From Anaeromicrobium sp. (lineage in GTDB: Bacteria > Bacillota > Clostridia > Peptostreptococcales > Thermotaleaceae): a stretch of 64,000 nt of DNA. A program made the position numbers and the translations under genes. This document shows, one piece after another, positions 1 through 8,811 of this stretch (the first letter of the stretch is position 1; every line of letters begins with the position of its first letter). The stretch covers positions 1 through 64,000 of the forward strand of contig NZ_JAOART010000119.1 in assembly GCF_025210435.1 (NCBI RefSeq). Direction: 5' to 3'. The notes below the pieces were generated by a model. That model saw only the letters and a program-made list of their open reading frames with translations, searched no databases and had not been told where the DNA came from.

Positions 1-843
1 AAAGTTACCACCTTGATAATCATACTTATTTAAGTAGAAAATAGTCTCCAAGCATTCATGGTATCTGCGTGTAAAATATAAGCTCTTTATTTTGCCTAAA
101 AGATAATTATTTCTTAAACCTTCTGTCTTTTCTATAGCCAATTCATAATAAGGCAAGCTTTCCTCATATTGGTCATTTAACTTCAGAATACTTCCCACTA
201 GATAATAGTTATGTCCGTAGTCCTTATTTAATGCTATACTCTTTTCAAAAATAGCAATAACTTCAGGACCATGTTCTATTAACTCATCCACTGAATAAGC
301 GTCATAATAAGCTCGTCCTAACATATGATAGGCCATATAGGCATTTAAGCCTTCTCTTTCATAAGCCTTAATTGCTCTTTCTATATACTGTTTCCGTAAC
401 TGAAAATGTTCTGGGAAAACTTCTGTTGTTAGTTCTGCTAAATCTAGGCTTTCCTCCGCACTTAAAGTACTGCTTATCTCTTTAAGTACTTTAAAGGCAT
501 TTTCATACTGCTCTTTTACTTTGTAGCAGCTTGCAAGAAGTTTCTTTTCTTCTGATGTTAATATAGATTTTTTTAGTAGGTCTATTTGCATCAAATCATA
601 TGCCTTTTGATAACAACTAAGTACATTAAAATCGTGAGGCTGTATTTTTAGAACCTCTTTAAATCTCCTAATCGCTTCTTCATACTTCCCCCTATAAAAA
701 TCACATAAGGCAAGTCCTTTTACACACTGGACATTATTATGATGATATCTAGCGCCCTCATAAAACAAATCATGGGCGCGTTGAAATTCGCCATTATCTA
801 TGGCTTGATAACCTTCGTTTAGTAATCTTGTTAAATCACTCAT
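1..843 (-). CDS. TPR-repeat protein, C-terminus cut by window edge
   Basis: The reading frame is open from the ATG at 843 to the first base of the window, so 281 N-terminal residues are visible and the C-terminus is missing. The protein is almost wholly helical, with several TPR-like pairs: an early one around residues 13-60 (YQAIDNGEFQRAHDLFYEGA type) and others near 195-260 (LNKDYGHNYYLVGSILKLN, then YEESLPYYELAIEK). There is no signal peptide or membrane segment, so it is probably a cytosolic scaffold. It is the last visible gene of a minus-strand run of likely toxin-immunity genes and starts 33 bp after the preceding gene. TPR modules recur in two neighbours (1419-2153 and 4209-5399). No enzymatic domain can be named. 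Confidence 0.8.
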   Translation of the reverse strand, partial: MSDLTRLLNEGYQAIDNGEFQRAHDLFYEGARYHHNNVQCVKGLALCDFYRGKYEEAIRRFKEVLKIQPHDFNVLSCYQKAYDLMQIDLLKKSILTSEEKKLLASCYKVKEQYENAFKVLKEISSTLSAEESLDLAELTTEVFPEHFQLRKQYIERAIKAYEREGLNAYMAYHMLGRAYYDAYSVDELIEHGPEVIAIFEKSIALNKDYGHNYYLVGSILKLNDQYEESLPYYELAIEKTEGLRNNYLLGKIKSLYFTRRYHECLETIFYLNKYDYQGGNF

Positions 844-875
844 TTTTATCACTCCAATCTTTATTTCTATTTTTA

Positions 876-1393
876 CTAATCCCAATCAAAATACAATCTT
901 CTTTTTCCACATTTTAAACACTTAAATAAGTAGCCTTGTAGACTTCCATTATTTCTCATATGGTATTTAATATCTTCACAAGTAGAACCAAACTTCTCAA
1001 TATCATCTTCCAATTCATTGATAAAGTCTTTTATCTCTTCATAACCAACATATCCAATAAAAGTACAATAGTCATCACAATGACTTAGCCAATACGCTCC
1101 TTGCCAAGATCTATATCCTGGTGTTCTATACATTAACTCATCTAACAATTTTACATCGGTAACTTCATCACAATTATAATCGTCTTGGAATTGACCATTG
1201 TACTTTTCTGCTGCTTTTCCATTTTTTATACACCACGGACATATTTTTCTTACATTTGACCTAGTATAAAATGGCCTATTATAAATATAGTTAACTTCTT
1301 TACCGCATACCTCACATTTAGCTTTTTCTTCTTTGATAACACCTGTTCTAATTGGGTCTAGGTGATATTTAAATGTTGGTAAATTTTTTTCAT
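876..1393 (-). pseudogene. CbrC family protein (UPF0167), frameshift in an A7 run after the start
   Basis: Translation upstream of the last 90 codons gives a full CbrC-like protein in one frame: LPTFKYHLDPIRTG at the start, then CEVCGKEV, CPWCIKNGKAAEK, ELMYRTPGYRSWQG, a HCDDYCTFIGYVG block and a final CLKCGKRR, with the Cys pairs expected of this zinc-binding family. That frame meets a stop at 1395-1397. The only sensible ATG (1391-1393), preceded by a GAGGG ribosome site, lies in another frame and is followed by seven A residues (in the sense strand); one more A would give MKKNLPTF and restore the whole protein. So it is either a one-base deletion, a sequencing error, or expression by slippage on A7. 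Homologues include E. coli CbrC (colicin E2 tolerance), and the family occurs in toxin-immunity neighbourhoods. Confidence 0.7.
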
Positions 1394-1418
1394 CTTAATT
1401 CACACCCTCTTCACTTAT

Positions 1419-2153
1419 TTAGTCTAGTTCCGCACGACTAAACAAATCCATAATTAACGTTTTATTTTCACATGTATCTTTGAAACTTAGTATAAAATCA
1501 CGTAAAGCAAGCTTATCCTCGGAATAAGCTACAAACATACTGCCCTCGGAATCCATTTGGATAGTGCCTTTTAAATCTGAACGACACTCATCTAAAAAGA
1601 CACGTGCCAAACTCTCCCAGTCATATCCACCGCCCTCAAAACCCTCATTAGCACGTGTATCAAAAACATCTTGAAGATATTCACCTACATTCAAACAAAC
1701 AGAAGCTGTATTACTATGCTCTACCCAAAAGAAAGGTTTAATCATATTATCTCTTTCTTCAATTTCTTGGTGTATAGCATATAAAAACATATCACATTCA
1801 TCCTTAATTTCTTCTGTTGGATTTAGTGATAATGAACGCTTAAAGGATTTTTTTGCCCTGTCGTACTTGCCCAAGCGGTAAAGAGCATAACCTAATCTAT
1901 AATGCCACTTTGGAGTATCTTGTCTAGTAGGACTAGTATTCTCTAATACTTGAATAGCTTTTTCATACTGTTTCATATTATTGTATGCTACAGCTAACTC
2001 TTCCATAAATTCATCGCTGTAATCTTCTGGTAGTAAATCAAGATATGCAAGTTTTACAATGGTATCTACAATTCTTTGATATTGCTCTTCTTCATGCCAC
2101 TTACTTATTCTTTCCATCAACTTATCCTTTTCTTCATATATAGACCTATCCAT
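1419..2153 (-). CDS. TPR protein with C-terminal Imm51-like immunity domain
   Basis: Residues about 1-115 hold two or three TPR-like helical pairs (ELAVAYNNMKQYEKAIQVLE; WHYRLGYALYRLGKYDRAKK) closely similar to the middle of the protein at 4209-5399, so the two are paralogous there. The C-terminal 100 residues (GFEGGGYDWESLARVFL, then a GSMFVAYSEDKLAL block and LFSRAELD at the end) fit immunity protein 51. I prefer the ATG at 2153, not the one at 2174, because AGGAGG sits just upstream of it. This makes an ATGGATAG overlap of 8 bp with the stop of the DUF4241 gene, so the two are translationally coupled. Role inferred: neutralising a secreted or contact-delivered toxin; the cognate toxin is not visible. 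Confidence 0.8.
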   Translation of the reverse strand: MDRSIYEEKDKLMERISKWHEEEQYQRIVDTIVKLAYLDLLPEDYSDEFMEELAVAYNNMKQYEKAIQVLENTSPTRQDTPKWHYRLGYALYRLGKYDRAKKSFKRSLSLNPTEEIKDECDMFLYAIHQEIEERDNMIKPFFWVEHSNTASVCLNVGEYLQDVFDTRANEGFEGGGYDWESLARVFLDECRSDLKGTIQMDSEGSMFVAYSEDKLALRDFILSFKDTCENKTLIMDLFSRAELD

Positions 2154-2904
2154 TTTCCTTTTCCTCCTCTTCATAAGCGAGTCTAATATCTATAAACTCC
2201 ACAATCATCTGACAAATTACCCCATCTTTATCATATCCCCAGTAGACTGGATATGTTCCATCACCAAAACCTGAGCTAAAAATAGGCATATGATAATCTG
2301 TCTCTGGTATTTTCCAATTGATCCAGTCTCCATCACTGCATTGGTATTTAGGACTTATTTTATAACTCTTTTCAAACAAATCAGCAAAATAATCGAGGTA
2401 TATATTACCTTCATCATTTTCATGTTCTATATGCCATTTTTCATAAAAATCACAGTAGGCTCTATGTACTGTTTTATCACATATACAGGCTAGTCCTGCA
2501 TCTACATTAAAACCATAGTAATCATCTTCACCTAAGTCATCTAAATCTTCATAGTCAATAAGTGCTTCTTCAAATCGTACTGCTTCAGCCCCTGTAAAAC
2601 GTATTCTAGCAGTTGCACATCTTGCACAGTCGTCCTTAGTTGGTTTTACTACACACAGCTCAACTAAAAATTCACCTTTAGGTGCTGTTTGAAAATACGG
2701 CTTTTCGTGTGTACTAGCTGAGAAACATAGTGGCTCACGGACTAAAATCTCACCTGATGGAATAGAGCAGTATCCTATACTTAATATATCTATTTCTCTA
2801 CCAGCAATATTAGACGATGTATAGTATTCATTGTAATCCACTGGCGAACTTAATTTCTTTCTTTTAAGTTCCCATTTAGATAGCCATTCTTTTGTTACGC
2901 TCAT
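2146..2904 (-). CDS. DUF4241 domain-containing protein
   Basis: A 252-residue soluble protein with the DUF4241 pattern: a central stretch on ligands and charges (GEFLVELCVVKPTKDD, then CARCATARIRF), an acidic middle (YEDLDDLGEDDYYGFNVDAG) and the C-terminal FSSGFGDGTYPVYWGYD followed by GVICQMIVEFIDI. A GGAGG site lies 8 bases before the ATG at 2904. It overlaps the downstream TPR-Imm51 gene by 8 bp. The biochemical function of DUF4241 is not established; the family is often found next to polymorphic-toxin immunity genes, which fits this position. There is a 233-bp gap to the upstream gene at 3138, so it may have its own promoter. Confidence 0.8.
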   Translation of the reverse strand: MSVTKEWLSKWELKRKKLSSPVDYNEYYTSSNIAGREIDILSIGYCSIPSGEILVREPLCFSASTHEKPYFQTAPKGEFLVELCVVKPTKDDCARCATARIRFTGAEAVRFEEALIDYEDLDDLGEDDYYGFNVDAGLACICDKTVHRAYCDFYEKWHIEHENDEGNIYLDYFADLFEKSYKISPKYQCSDGDWINWKIPETDYHMPIFSSGFGDGTYPVYWGYDKDGVICQMIVEFIDIRLAYEEEEKENG

Positions 2905-3137
2905 TAAAATCCTCCATTATCTACGTTCATTACTTTTCTTACTTGTAGTCTTCATCATAGAATATCTCCATTGTCTATCATACGGAAGGTTACTTGTACT
3001 TCTGGATATAATAGAATATAATAAATTGGTTAATTCAACTATTTTTGTTCAAATAAATTCATTTTAATAACACCTTACCAATACATAAATAAACTCTTTT
3101 ATCTCATTTTGTTTACCCATCTCTTATTCTTATTGTA

Positions 3138-4133
3138 TTAAGTCTGCTGATGAAAAGCCCCTGTCACATTACAATCTAGACAGATATCTATATAAAGCAT
3201 TCCTTCCATATCTTCAATAATAGTATCCCAATGTAGTTGAGTAAGATATTTCATTTTTTTACCGCAAGTAGGACAATCAAGATATTTTAAATCTTGTACA
3301 AAATGAGGAAATCCACCAATAGTATTGGCATTGTTATGTATTCCATAATGTGGGTGAACTTCTTCACCTAAAGAATATGTATTGTTCGCTAGCACTTCTA
3401 GTTCTTCTGGTTTTACATAGCATTCTTCTTTCGCTTCATACTCTCCAATTAGATTAGCGCTACCATCAAGCTCATATTTAGAATACATGTCATAAAAACT
3501 CACACAGTTAACACAAATTGTAGAAGTTACAGTTCCATTAATACCAATATGTTTTAACCTTTTATCATTACCATTTATCGTTACGATATCTACTAGTTTC
3601 ATTTCACACATCGGACAATCCGCTTCTCTAACTTTTCCTATTTTAATTGGTGAAATTTTATAATCCCCTTTCCTTAGTTCATGACATTTATCATAGACTA
3701 ACTTTATCTCATTACCCTCTTCATCAAAAGTATATCCACCTTTCTGTGCGTAAAACTCTGAGCCTACATATAAAGATTTTCTCCACGGCATAGGATTTTT
3801 TTCCCATTCCCAAAACTGCTTTTTAACAACATCATCACCAATAATAGCAAGGCATAACAAAACATTGTCAACTATAGTTCTGTTTCCACACTCCGGATTA
3901 GATAATATCTTTATCAATCCATCACGAACATCTGTATCCGCATCTATATACATCTCTGGTGGGAAGTAGTTTTTTGCTACAAAAGCTGCCTTCGCAATAT
4001 TCCTTGTATTAAATCTATGACTTGCAAATAACTCCATAAATTCATCGTGATCTAAACCATCATCTTCAATCGCTTTTATAAACACATCTACTCTATCTTG
4101 TAATTCATCATTAGATAAATTTTTTTGTCTCAT
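3138..4133 (-). CDS. Two-zinc-ribbon protein with DUF1963/YwqG-like C-terminus
   Basis: A cytosolic protein of about 331 residues. The N-terminal third is helical and HEAT-like (DDELGLD-type acidic helices, PECGNRTIVDNVLLCLAIIGD). Two Cys clusters follow: CPMCEMKL with CVNC, and CPTCGKKM with CLDC near the C-terminus, each able to hold zinc. The last part (GGFPHFVQDLKYLDCPTCGKK, with MKYLTQLHWDT) resembles the end of YwqG/DUF1963 proteins. I chose the ATG at 4133 (GGGAGGAAG upstream, spacing somewhat long at about 12); a longer frame runs to 4208, one base after the preceding stop, but lacks a good ribosome site. Function unknown; its place in the array suggests an immunity or stress role. 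Confidence 0.7.
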   Translation of the reverse strand: MRQKNLSNDELQDRVDVFIKAIEDDGLDHDEFMELFASHRFNTRNIAKAAFVAKNYFPPEMYIDADTDVRDGLIKILSNPECGNRTIVDNVLLCLAIIGDDVVKKQFWEWEKNPMPWRKSLYVGSEFYAQKGGYTFDEEGNEIKLVYDKCHELRKGDYKISPIKIGKVREADCPMCEMKLVDIVTINGNDKRLKHIGINGTVTSTICVNCVSFYDMYSKYELDGSANLIGEYEAKEECYVKPEELEVLANNTYSLGEEVHPHYGIHNNANTIGGFPHFVQDLKYLDCPTCGKKMKYLTQLHWDTIIEDMEGMLYIDICLDCNVTGAFHQQT

Positions 4134-4208
4134 AATGCTTATCTTCCTCCCTGCAATTGCATAAACCTTCATACATAACCGCCTAAACAGATTACCAACA
4201 ATAACCAT

Positions 4209-5399
4209 TTACCCTTCAATCTGCACACTGGTAAATCCATTCTCAAAATCACCCTCAATGACAATAACATGTCCAAAAAACATATCGCCATCGTCATACC
4301 AAAGTGTGTATCTATTATCATCATGTAACTCTAAAATATCTAAACTCATTCGTTCTTTAAATTCAAGTTCAGTAAGTTTTACCTCACCTTCTTCCTCATC
4401 AAGCCAAACATTATTTTTTAAGGTTAGTAGCTCATCACAGGCATATGCTTTAACTTTTGCATCCCATTCAGTATGATTTAAAAAAGACTTTTTATACTGG
4501 TTTATGAACTTCTTGAGCTCTGATTTATCTTCAGTATATATATTTAAGGTACTTTCATTATCACACCAATTTATAGTAGCAGCGTATAAACCTGTTTTTC
4601 CATATAGTCTAAATTCCCCTAATTCATCATCATAATAAGTAACTCTTTCTTCTTCTACATCTTCAATCCAACTTAAAAACAAATGACAATCTTCCTCTAT
4701 ATCCTTCCGTGGTTCTAATAATAGAGCTTTGTTGAAAGCTTCTCTTGCCTTAGTATACTCCCTAGAATAATAGAGGGCATAGCCTAATCTATATTGCCAC
4801 ATAGACGTATCTTCTTGACTGGGGCGTAACTTCTCTAAAGTTTCAACAGCTTTTTTATACTGTCCAGTGTTATTATATGCCACAGCCAAATAGCCCATTA
4901 TTTCATCAGTATATTCTTCCTCTGGTAAATAATTAAGTATAGCGAATATAATTTTGTGGTACTCACCTGCCTCATGCCACTTATCCATTTTTACCATTAA
5001 ATCATTTACTTTATAATACTTATCTGTTTTATCTACCATCTGTATCTTCCCTTCCTCTTCATAATTCTTAAAGACTCTTCTTATTTCATCTCTCACTTCC
5101 ATTAATGCATAGCCTAATAAATTGTCTCCTTTCCATTTAAAAGGGTTATTTATATTAGCTTCTTCTATCGAGCTGCCTATTCCCCATGTTCTATCATTAG
5201 GATTAGCATATACAATAGCTTTATCTCCTGTGCTTAGAAGAGCTTGTCTTAAATGGCTATCTTGAGCAAATTTATAGTAATTACCTTGTAATGCACATCT
5301 ATATTGCTGTTTAGACCACATATCTTTATCAAAATTCTTTATTTTTTTATCTAATGCATGAATTTCCATTATATCTTTGCTATCTATAATCATCCACAT
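4209..5399 (-). CDS. Fusion protein: truncated NADAR domain, TPR, DUF2262-like domain
   Basis: Residues about 20-112 match the C-terminal half of NADAR (YbiA/RibX-type N-glycosidase) domains: KFAQDSHLRQALLSTGDKA, NPNDRTWGIG, GDNLLGYALMEVRDEIRR. The N-terminal half, which carries the conserved EHYYQ-type glutamate of the family, is absent, and an in-frame stop lies directly before the first ATG, so activity is doubtful. Residues about 135-260 are TPR-like and paralogous to the protein at 1419-2153. The last 130 residues end in LWYDDGDMFFGHVIVIEGD, typical of DUF2262. No clear ribosome site precedes either ATG (5399 or 5393), so this is either a decayed 5' end or a weakly translated first gene of the array. 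Confidence 0.75.
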   Translation of the reverse strand: MWMIIDSKDIMEIHALDKKIKNFDKDMWSKQQYRCALQGNYYKFAQDSHLRQALLSTGDKAIVYANPNDRTWGIGSSIEEANINNPFKWKGDNLLGYALMEVRDEIRRVFKNYEEEGKIQMVDKTDKYYKVNDLMVKMDKWHEAGEYHKIIFAILNYLPEEEYTDEIMGYLAVAYNNTGQYKKAVETLEKLRPSQEDTSMWQYRLGYALYYSREYTKAREAFNKALLLEPRKDIEEDCHLFLSWIEDVEEERVTYYDDELGEFRLYGKTGLYAATINWCDNESTLNIYTEDKSELKKFINQYKKSFLNHTEWDAKVKAYACDELLTLKNNVWLDEEEGEVKLTELEFKERMSLDILELHDDNRYTLWYDDGDMFFGHVIVIEGDFENGFTSVQIEG

Positions 5400-5608
5400 C
5401 TATATGTTCATATATATTTTTTTCATATGCCTAAGTCTTTACTATACCTTTTACTCACTACATCATAGCAAAAAGTATTTACCCCCCTAGGTAACAATTT
5501 TAATACTTATTCTTAATGATGTCTTTTTTTAAGTCAAAACAATCTATTGTTCGTACTATTTAATGTAATCCATTATAATCAATATGGAGGATGGGAGGTA
5601 ATAGCTAA

Positions 5609-6145
5609 ATGCTAGATGAAGAATTAAAACATGGAATACGAAATCAGAGTCCTAGAGCTTACGAAATTCTAATTGATGAATACAGTAAATTACTTTGGGT
5701 TGTTGCTTCTGGTGTACTTAAAGGTATTGGAAGTCAGGAAGATATGGAAGATTGCGTAGCAGAAAGCTTTGCATATCTGTGGGAACATCCAGAAAAATAT
5801 GATGAAAAAAGAGGAAGTATCAAGACATATTCATGCCTCATCACTAAAAGTAAGGCGATAGATAAGGTTAGAAAAATAAATAGAACCAAGACCCTAACTT
5901 ATGATGATGAGCTAAATATAGAAACTGATGATATAGGAGAACTGTTGATAAATAAGGAAATTATTAATGAGGTTTATGAATTTGCCCAAAATCTTAAACA
6001 ATTAGACCGTGAAGCTTTTATACTTAGATACTTTTATCAGTTAAAGCCTAGAGAAATTGCCGCTAAATTAAACATTACTGTTAAAGAAGTAAGTAATAAG
6101 CTTTACTATAGTAAAAAGTCTTTACTCACTCATGTAAGAAAATAG
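5609..6145 (+). CDS. ECF-type RNA polymerase sigma factor
   Basis: A 178-residue sigma-70 family protein. Region 2 covers about residues 18-88 (AYEILIDEYSKLLWVVASGV, then EDCVAESFAYLWEHPEKYD and a KTYSCLITKSKAIDKVRK helix), and region 4 about 125-175 (QLDREAFILRYFYQLKPREI, AAKLNITVKEVSNKLYYSK). Region 3 is missing, as in ECF sigma factors. GGAGG/GGGAGG lies upstream of the ATG. The next gene, 10 bp on, is an RsiV-like membrane anti-sigma factor, so the pair is a standard sigma/anti-sigma unit, probably for envelope stress and probably autoregulated; I could not identify its promoter with confidence. Confidence 0.93.
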   Translation: MLDEELKHGIRNQSPRAYEILIDEYSKLLWVVASGVLKGIGSQEDMEDCVAESFAYLWEHPEKYDEKRGSIKTYSCLITKSKAIDKVRKINRTKTLTYDDELNIETDDIGELLINKEIINEVYEFAQNLKQLDREAFILRYFYQLKPREIAAKLNITVKEVSNKLYYSKKSLLTHVRK

Positions 6146-6155
6146 GAGGATTTTT

Positions 6156-7070
6156 ATGAAAAAATATAATAGTCTCATATCAGATTTTGACCAAGAAAAC
6201 TTAGATATGATTGCAAAGGAACTTCCAGAATTCACAAATGAAAACTTAGATAATATAAAAAACAAGTTTAAGGAGAAAACAATGAACAAAAAAAATAATT
6301 TAAAGAAAATAATTTTAAGATCTTTAGCCACAGCAGCTTGTGTATGTGTTTCTTTTGTAGGGTTGGTCAATACAAATACTACATTTGCTGCACAGTTACT
6401 TGATATTCCTGTAATAGGAACTATAACAAACTTTGTGACAATTGACAAACTAGAACTTTATGATAAGTATAGGGAAATAAATATAGAAATACCTGTACTT
6501 GAGGGACTTGAAAATACTAAAACTCAGGAAGAAATAAATAATATTTTAAAAGAACGTGGTATAGCAGTATATGATAAGGCTCTTGAAAACGCAGAGAAGA
6601 TAAAGGATGAGTCAGAGAAAGCAGGATTTTTAACATCTATGCCCGAATTGGTAAGTCAAAATTATACTTTAATTAGAAATGATAATGAGGTATTGTCTTT
6701 TAAAGTTGTGACAACAGAAATAAAGGCAAGTGGGTATGAAAGGGCTAACTTTTACAATGTTGATCTTAAAAATTGCAAATTACTGAACATAAATGATTTA
6801 TTTAAGGAAAATTATGATTATATAAGTGTTATAAACAATGAAATAATAAGTAAAATGAAGGAAGCAATCCAAAAAGAAGATGAAGCATATTTTATAGAGG
6901 AATTTAGAACAATAGATGAGAATACTAATTTTTATATAAGGGAAGAAGGTAAGCTTGTAATAGTTTTCAATGAATATGAGATAGCAGCAGGTTATATGGG
7001 AATGCCTGAATTTATAATTGAAACTTCTATTTTTAGCAATAATATTTCTGATCTAGGTTATCTGAAATAA
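6156..7070 (+). CDS. Anti-sigma factor with DUF3298 ectodomain (RsiV-like)
   Basis: A 304-residue single-pass membrane protein. Residues 1-52 are charged and cytosolic (sigma-binding part), 53-78 form the membrane segment (SLATAACVCVSFVGLVNTNT), and the rest lies outside. The ectodomain has the DUF4163/DUF3298 features seen in Bacillus RsiV: YTLIRNDNEVLSFKVVTTE, then NVDLKNCKLLNINDLF, and LVIVFNEYEIAAGYMG near the end. Co-transcribed with the ECF sigma gene (10-bp spacing, AGGAGG site). In RsiV the ectodomain binds lysozyme and is then cleaved to release SigV; the same mode is an inference here. There is no obvious terminator: MITE-A copy 1 starts 11 bp after the stop codon and may serve as one. 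Confidence 0.88.
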   Translation: MKKYNSLISDFDQENLDMIAKELPEFTNENLDNIKNKFKEKTMNKKNNLKKIILRSLATAACVCVSFVGLVNTNTTFAAQLLDIPVIGTITNFVTIDKLELYDKYREINIEIPVLEGLENTKTQEEINNILKERGIAVYDKALENAEKIKDESEKAGFLTSMPELVSQNYTLIRNDNEVLSFKVVTTEIKASGYERANFYNVDLKNCKLLNINDLFKENYDYISVINNEIISKMKEAIQKEDEAYFIEEFRTIDENTNFYIREEGKLVIVFNEYEIAAGYMGMPEFIIETSIFSNNISDLGYLK

Positions 7071-7081
7071 AAAATACAATA

Positions 7082-7320
7082 TAGATTTCGTGGTTTTAAG
7101 ATTGTTTTATACAGTAACTTGCCTACAAGGGAAAATATATTGGAAATTTTTTAAATTGAGGAACGTCACAACTTCCTACGCTACCTCAACATGACTCATG
7201 AACCTATCTACGAAGATTCACACTTTGGCTTGTGACAAGAACTTTAATGAAAAAAATTTCCAATATATTTTCCTGAAGTAGGCTCACATAAAGCAAGTTT
7301 ATAAATAATAAATAATACGA
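7082..7320. mobile_element. MITE-A copy 1 (left part), split by IS256-family insertion
   Basis: A fold-back element sharing its whole sequence with 46541-46775 and 60868-61100. It begins TAGATTTCGTG after a TA and carries long inverted arms (CCTAC, 4 variable bases, then GGAAAATATATTGGAAAT) around a conserved centre with GAACGTCACAAC and CTTGTGAC. The right terminus AAATCTA followed by TA is missing here but is found at 8923-8930, on the far side of the IS element, so the IS landed inside this copy. TA flanks at all three copies suggest mobilisation in trans by an IS630/Tc1-mariner-type transposase. No coding potential is seen. Confidence 0.8.
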
Positions 7321-7413
7321 GGGAATGTCAGAAAAACTGTGCTTTTATGAAAAATCCAACTCCTTCTTGGCAATAATTAACAATATGATTAAAGCCAGGA
7401 AGGAGATTTTTTT

Positions 7414-8613
7414 ATGAGTACACTACCAAAGAATATTTTGAGAAATGTTTTAGAAGAAGGTAACATTAAAACTGCAAGTAATTTACATTCATATTTAAAG
7501 GATATGTTTAAAGATTTAATTCAAGAGGCATTAGAGGCGGAGCTTGAAGTTAATCTAGGATATTCAAAAGGAGACAAAAAGAATAAATCTACTACTAACC
7601 GCAGAAATGGTCACTCTACTAAAAATATAAAGTCTCAATTTGGTCAAATGGATATTGCTGTACCTAGAGATCGTGACGGAGAGTTTGAACCAATCATTGT
7701 TCCTAAGGGCAAGAGAGACATATCAGGCATAGAGGAAACGGTTATATCCCTATATGCCGATGGTATGTCCACTAGAGATATCAACAAGCAAATGCATAGT
7801 ATTTATGGTATAGATTTATCTGCCGAGATGGTAAGTAAAATAACTGATAAAGTAATTCCTCATGTAAAAGAATGGCAAAATAGACCTTTAGATCCTATGT
7901 ATCCTTTTGTATTCCTCGATGCCATCCATTTTAAAGTTAGAGAAAATAATGTGATAGTATCTAAGGCTGCTTATGTTGTTTTAGGAATAAACCAAGATGG
8001 ATTTAAAGAAGTATTAGGCATATGGATAGGTCACAATGAAACTTCAAAGTTTTGGTTAGGAGTTTTAAACCACTTGAAAAATAGAGGTTTACAAGATGTT
8101 ATGATATTTTGTGTAGATGGCCTTAATGGCTTCAAACAGGCTTTAGAAGCTACTTTTCCTAATTCAGAAATGCAAAGATGCATAATTCATCAGATAAGGG
8201 GTACACTTAAATATGTCCCATATAAGGATAGGAAAGCTTTTGCTAATGATTTAAAATCCATATATACTGCCGTAGATGAGAAATCTGGATATGAAGCTTT
8301 ACAAGAGGTAAAAGAAACATGGAGTAATAAGTACCCTAATGCTATAAACAGTTGGGAAAATAACTGGGATACCTTAAGCACTTTCTTTAAATATGCTGCC
8401 CCTATTAGAAAAATAATCTATACTACCAATATAATAGAATCTCTTAATAGACAGTATAGAAAAGTAACTAAGACAAAAACTGTATTTCCTTCAGATGAAT
8501 CCTTGGAAAAGATGTTGTATCTAGCTACTATGGACATATCAAAGAAATGGAGCCGAAGGTATGGAGCCGAAGGTATGGAGCCGAAGGTATGGAGATTGGG
8601 ATTTGATACTTAA
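7414..8613 (+). CDS. IS256-family transposase, C-terminus altered by a 14-bp triplication
   Basis: A mutator-type transposase. The DDE residues are recognisable in FLDAIHFKV (about residue 169), CVDGLNGF (about 233) and TTNIIESLNRQYRK (about 344), with the usual CIIHQIR stretch between. The AGGAGAT ribosome site precedes the ATG. The normal C-terminal helix is lost: three tandem copies of a 14-base unit at 8551-8592 add 28 bases, shift the frame, and end the protein at GFDT. With one unit the frame would continue as DWDLILNQLSIIYEERFTQY to a TAG at 8660-8662. Catalytic residues are intact, but the last 24 or so residues are replaced, so activity is uncertain. The element may be a phase-variable or decaying copy. 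Confidence 0.9.
   Translation: MSTLPKNILRNVLEEGNIKTASNLHSYLKDMFKDLIQEALEAELEVNLGYSKGDKKNKSTTNRRNGHSTKNIKSQFGQMDIAVPRDRDGEFEPIIVPKGKRDISGIEETVISLYADGMSTRDINKQMHSIYGIDLSAEMVSKITDKVIPHVKEWQNRPLDPMYPFVFLDAIHFKVRENNVIVSKAAYVVLGINQDGFKEVLGIWIGHNETSKFWLGVLNHLKNRGLQDVMIFCVDGLNGFKQALEATFPNSEMQRCIIHQIRGTLKYVPYKDRKAFANDLKSIYTAVDEKSGYEALQEVKETWSNKYPNAINSWENNWDTLSTFFKYAAPIRKIIYTTNIIESLNRQYRKVTKTKTVFPSDESLEKMLYLATMDISKKWSRRYGAEGMEPKVWRLGFDT
8551..8592 (+). repeat. Three tandem copies of a 14-bp unit inside the transposase gene
   Basis: The unit AGCCGAAGGTATGG occurs three times head to tail. One copy keeps the transposase frame; three copies (28 extra bases) shift it; four would restore it with an insertion. 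Slipped-strand gain or loss could therefore switch the C-terminus. Confidence 0.95.
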
Positions 8614-8767
8614 TCAGCTATCTATAATATATGAAGAAAGATTTACACAGTATATTTCATAGTGTAAGGGATATAGAGATATTTTTGAGAACTATTAGAA
8701 ATATCTTATGTAAGAGGACTTTTCATATATGGATTTGGACAAAATCTACCCATTATGATAAATTATG

Positions 8768-8811
8768 GCCCAATTTATACAAAAATATGTATACTTTTAT
8801 ATAAATTGGGC
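8768..8811. repeat. Inverted repeat in the non-coding tail of the IS element
   Basis: GCCCAATTTATA at 8768-8779 is the exact complement of TATAAATTGGGC at 8800-8811, separated by 20 bases. It lies after the transposase gene within the inferred IS boundaries. It could be a transcriptional stop or a protein-binding site; there is no T-run directly after it. Confidence 0.7.

Noticed and set aside
8640..8672. Right end of the IS element just after the transposase stop
   Set aside because: The AAGATTTACACAGT stretch resembles some IS256 ends, but the match to the left end is poorer than at 8890-8915, and only the latter gives a target duplication and restores MITE-A.
8716..8730. GGACTTTTCATATAT as the IS right inverted repeat
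   Set aside because: It matches only a short inner stretch (7347-7360) of the left end and has no flanking duplication.
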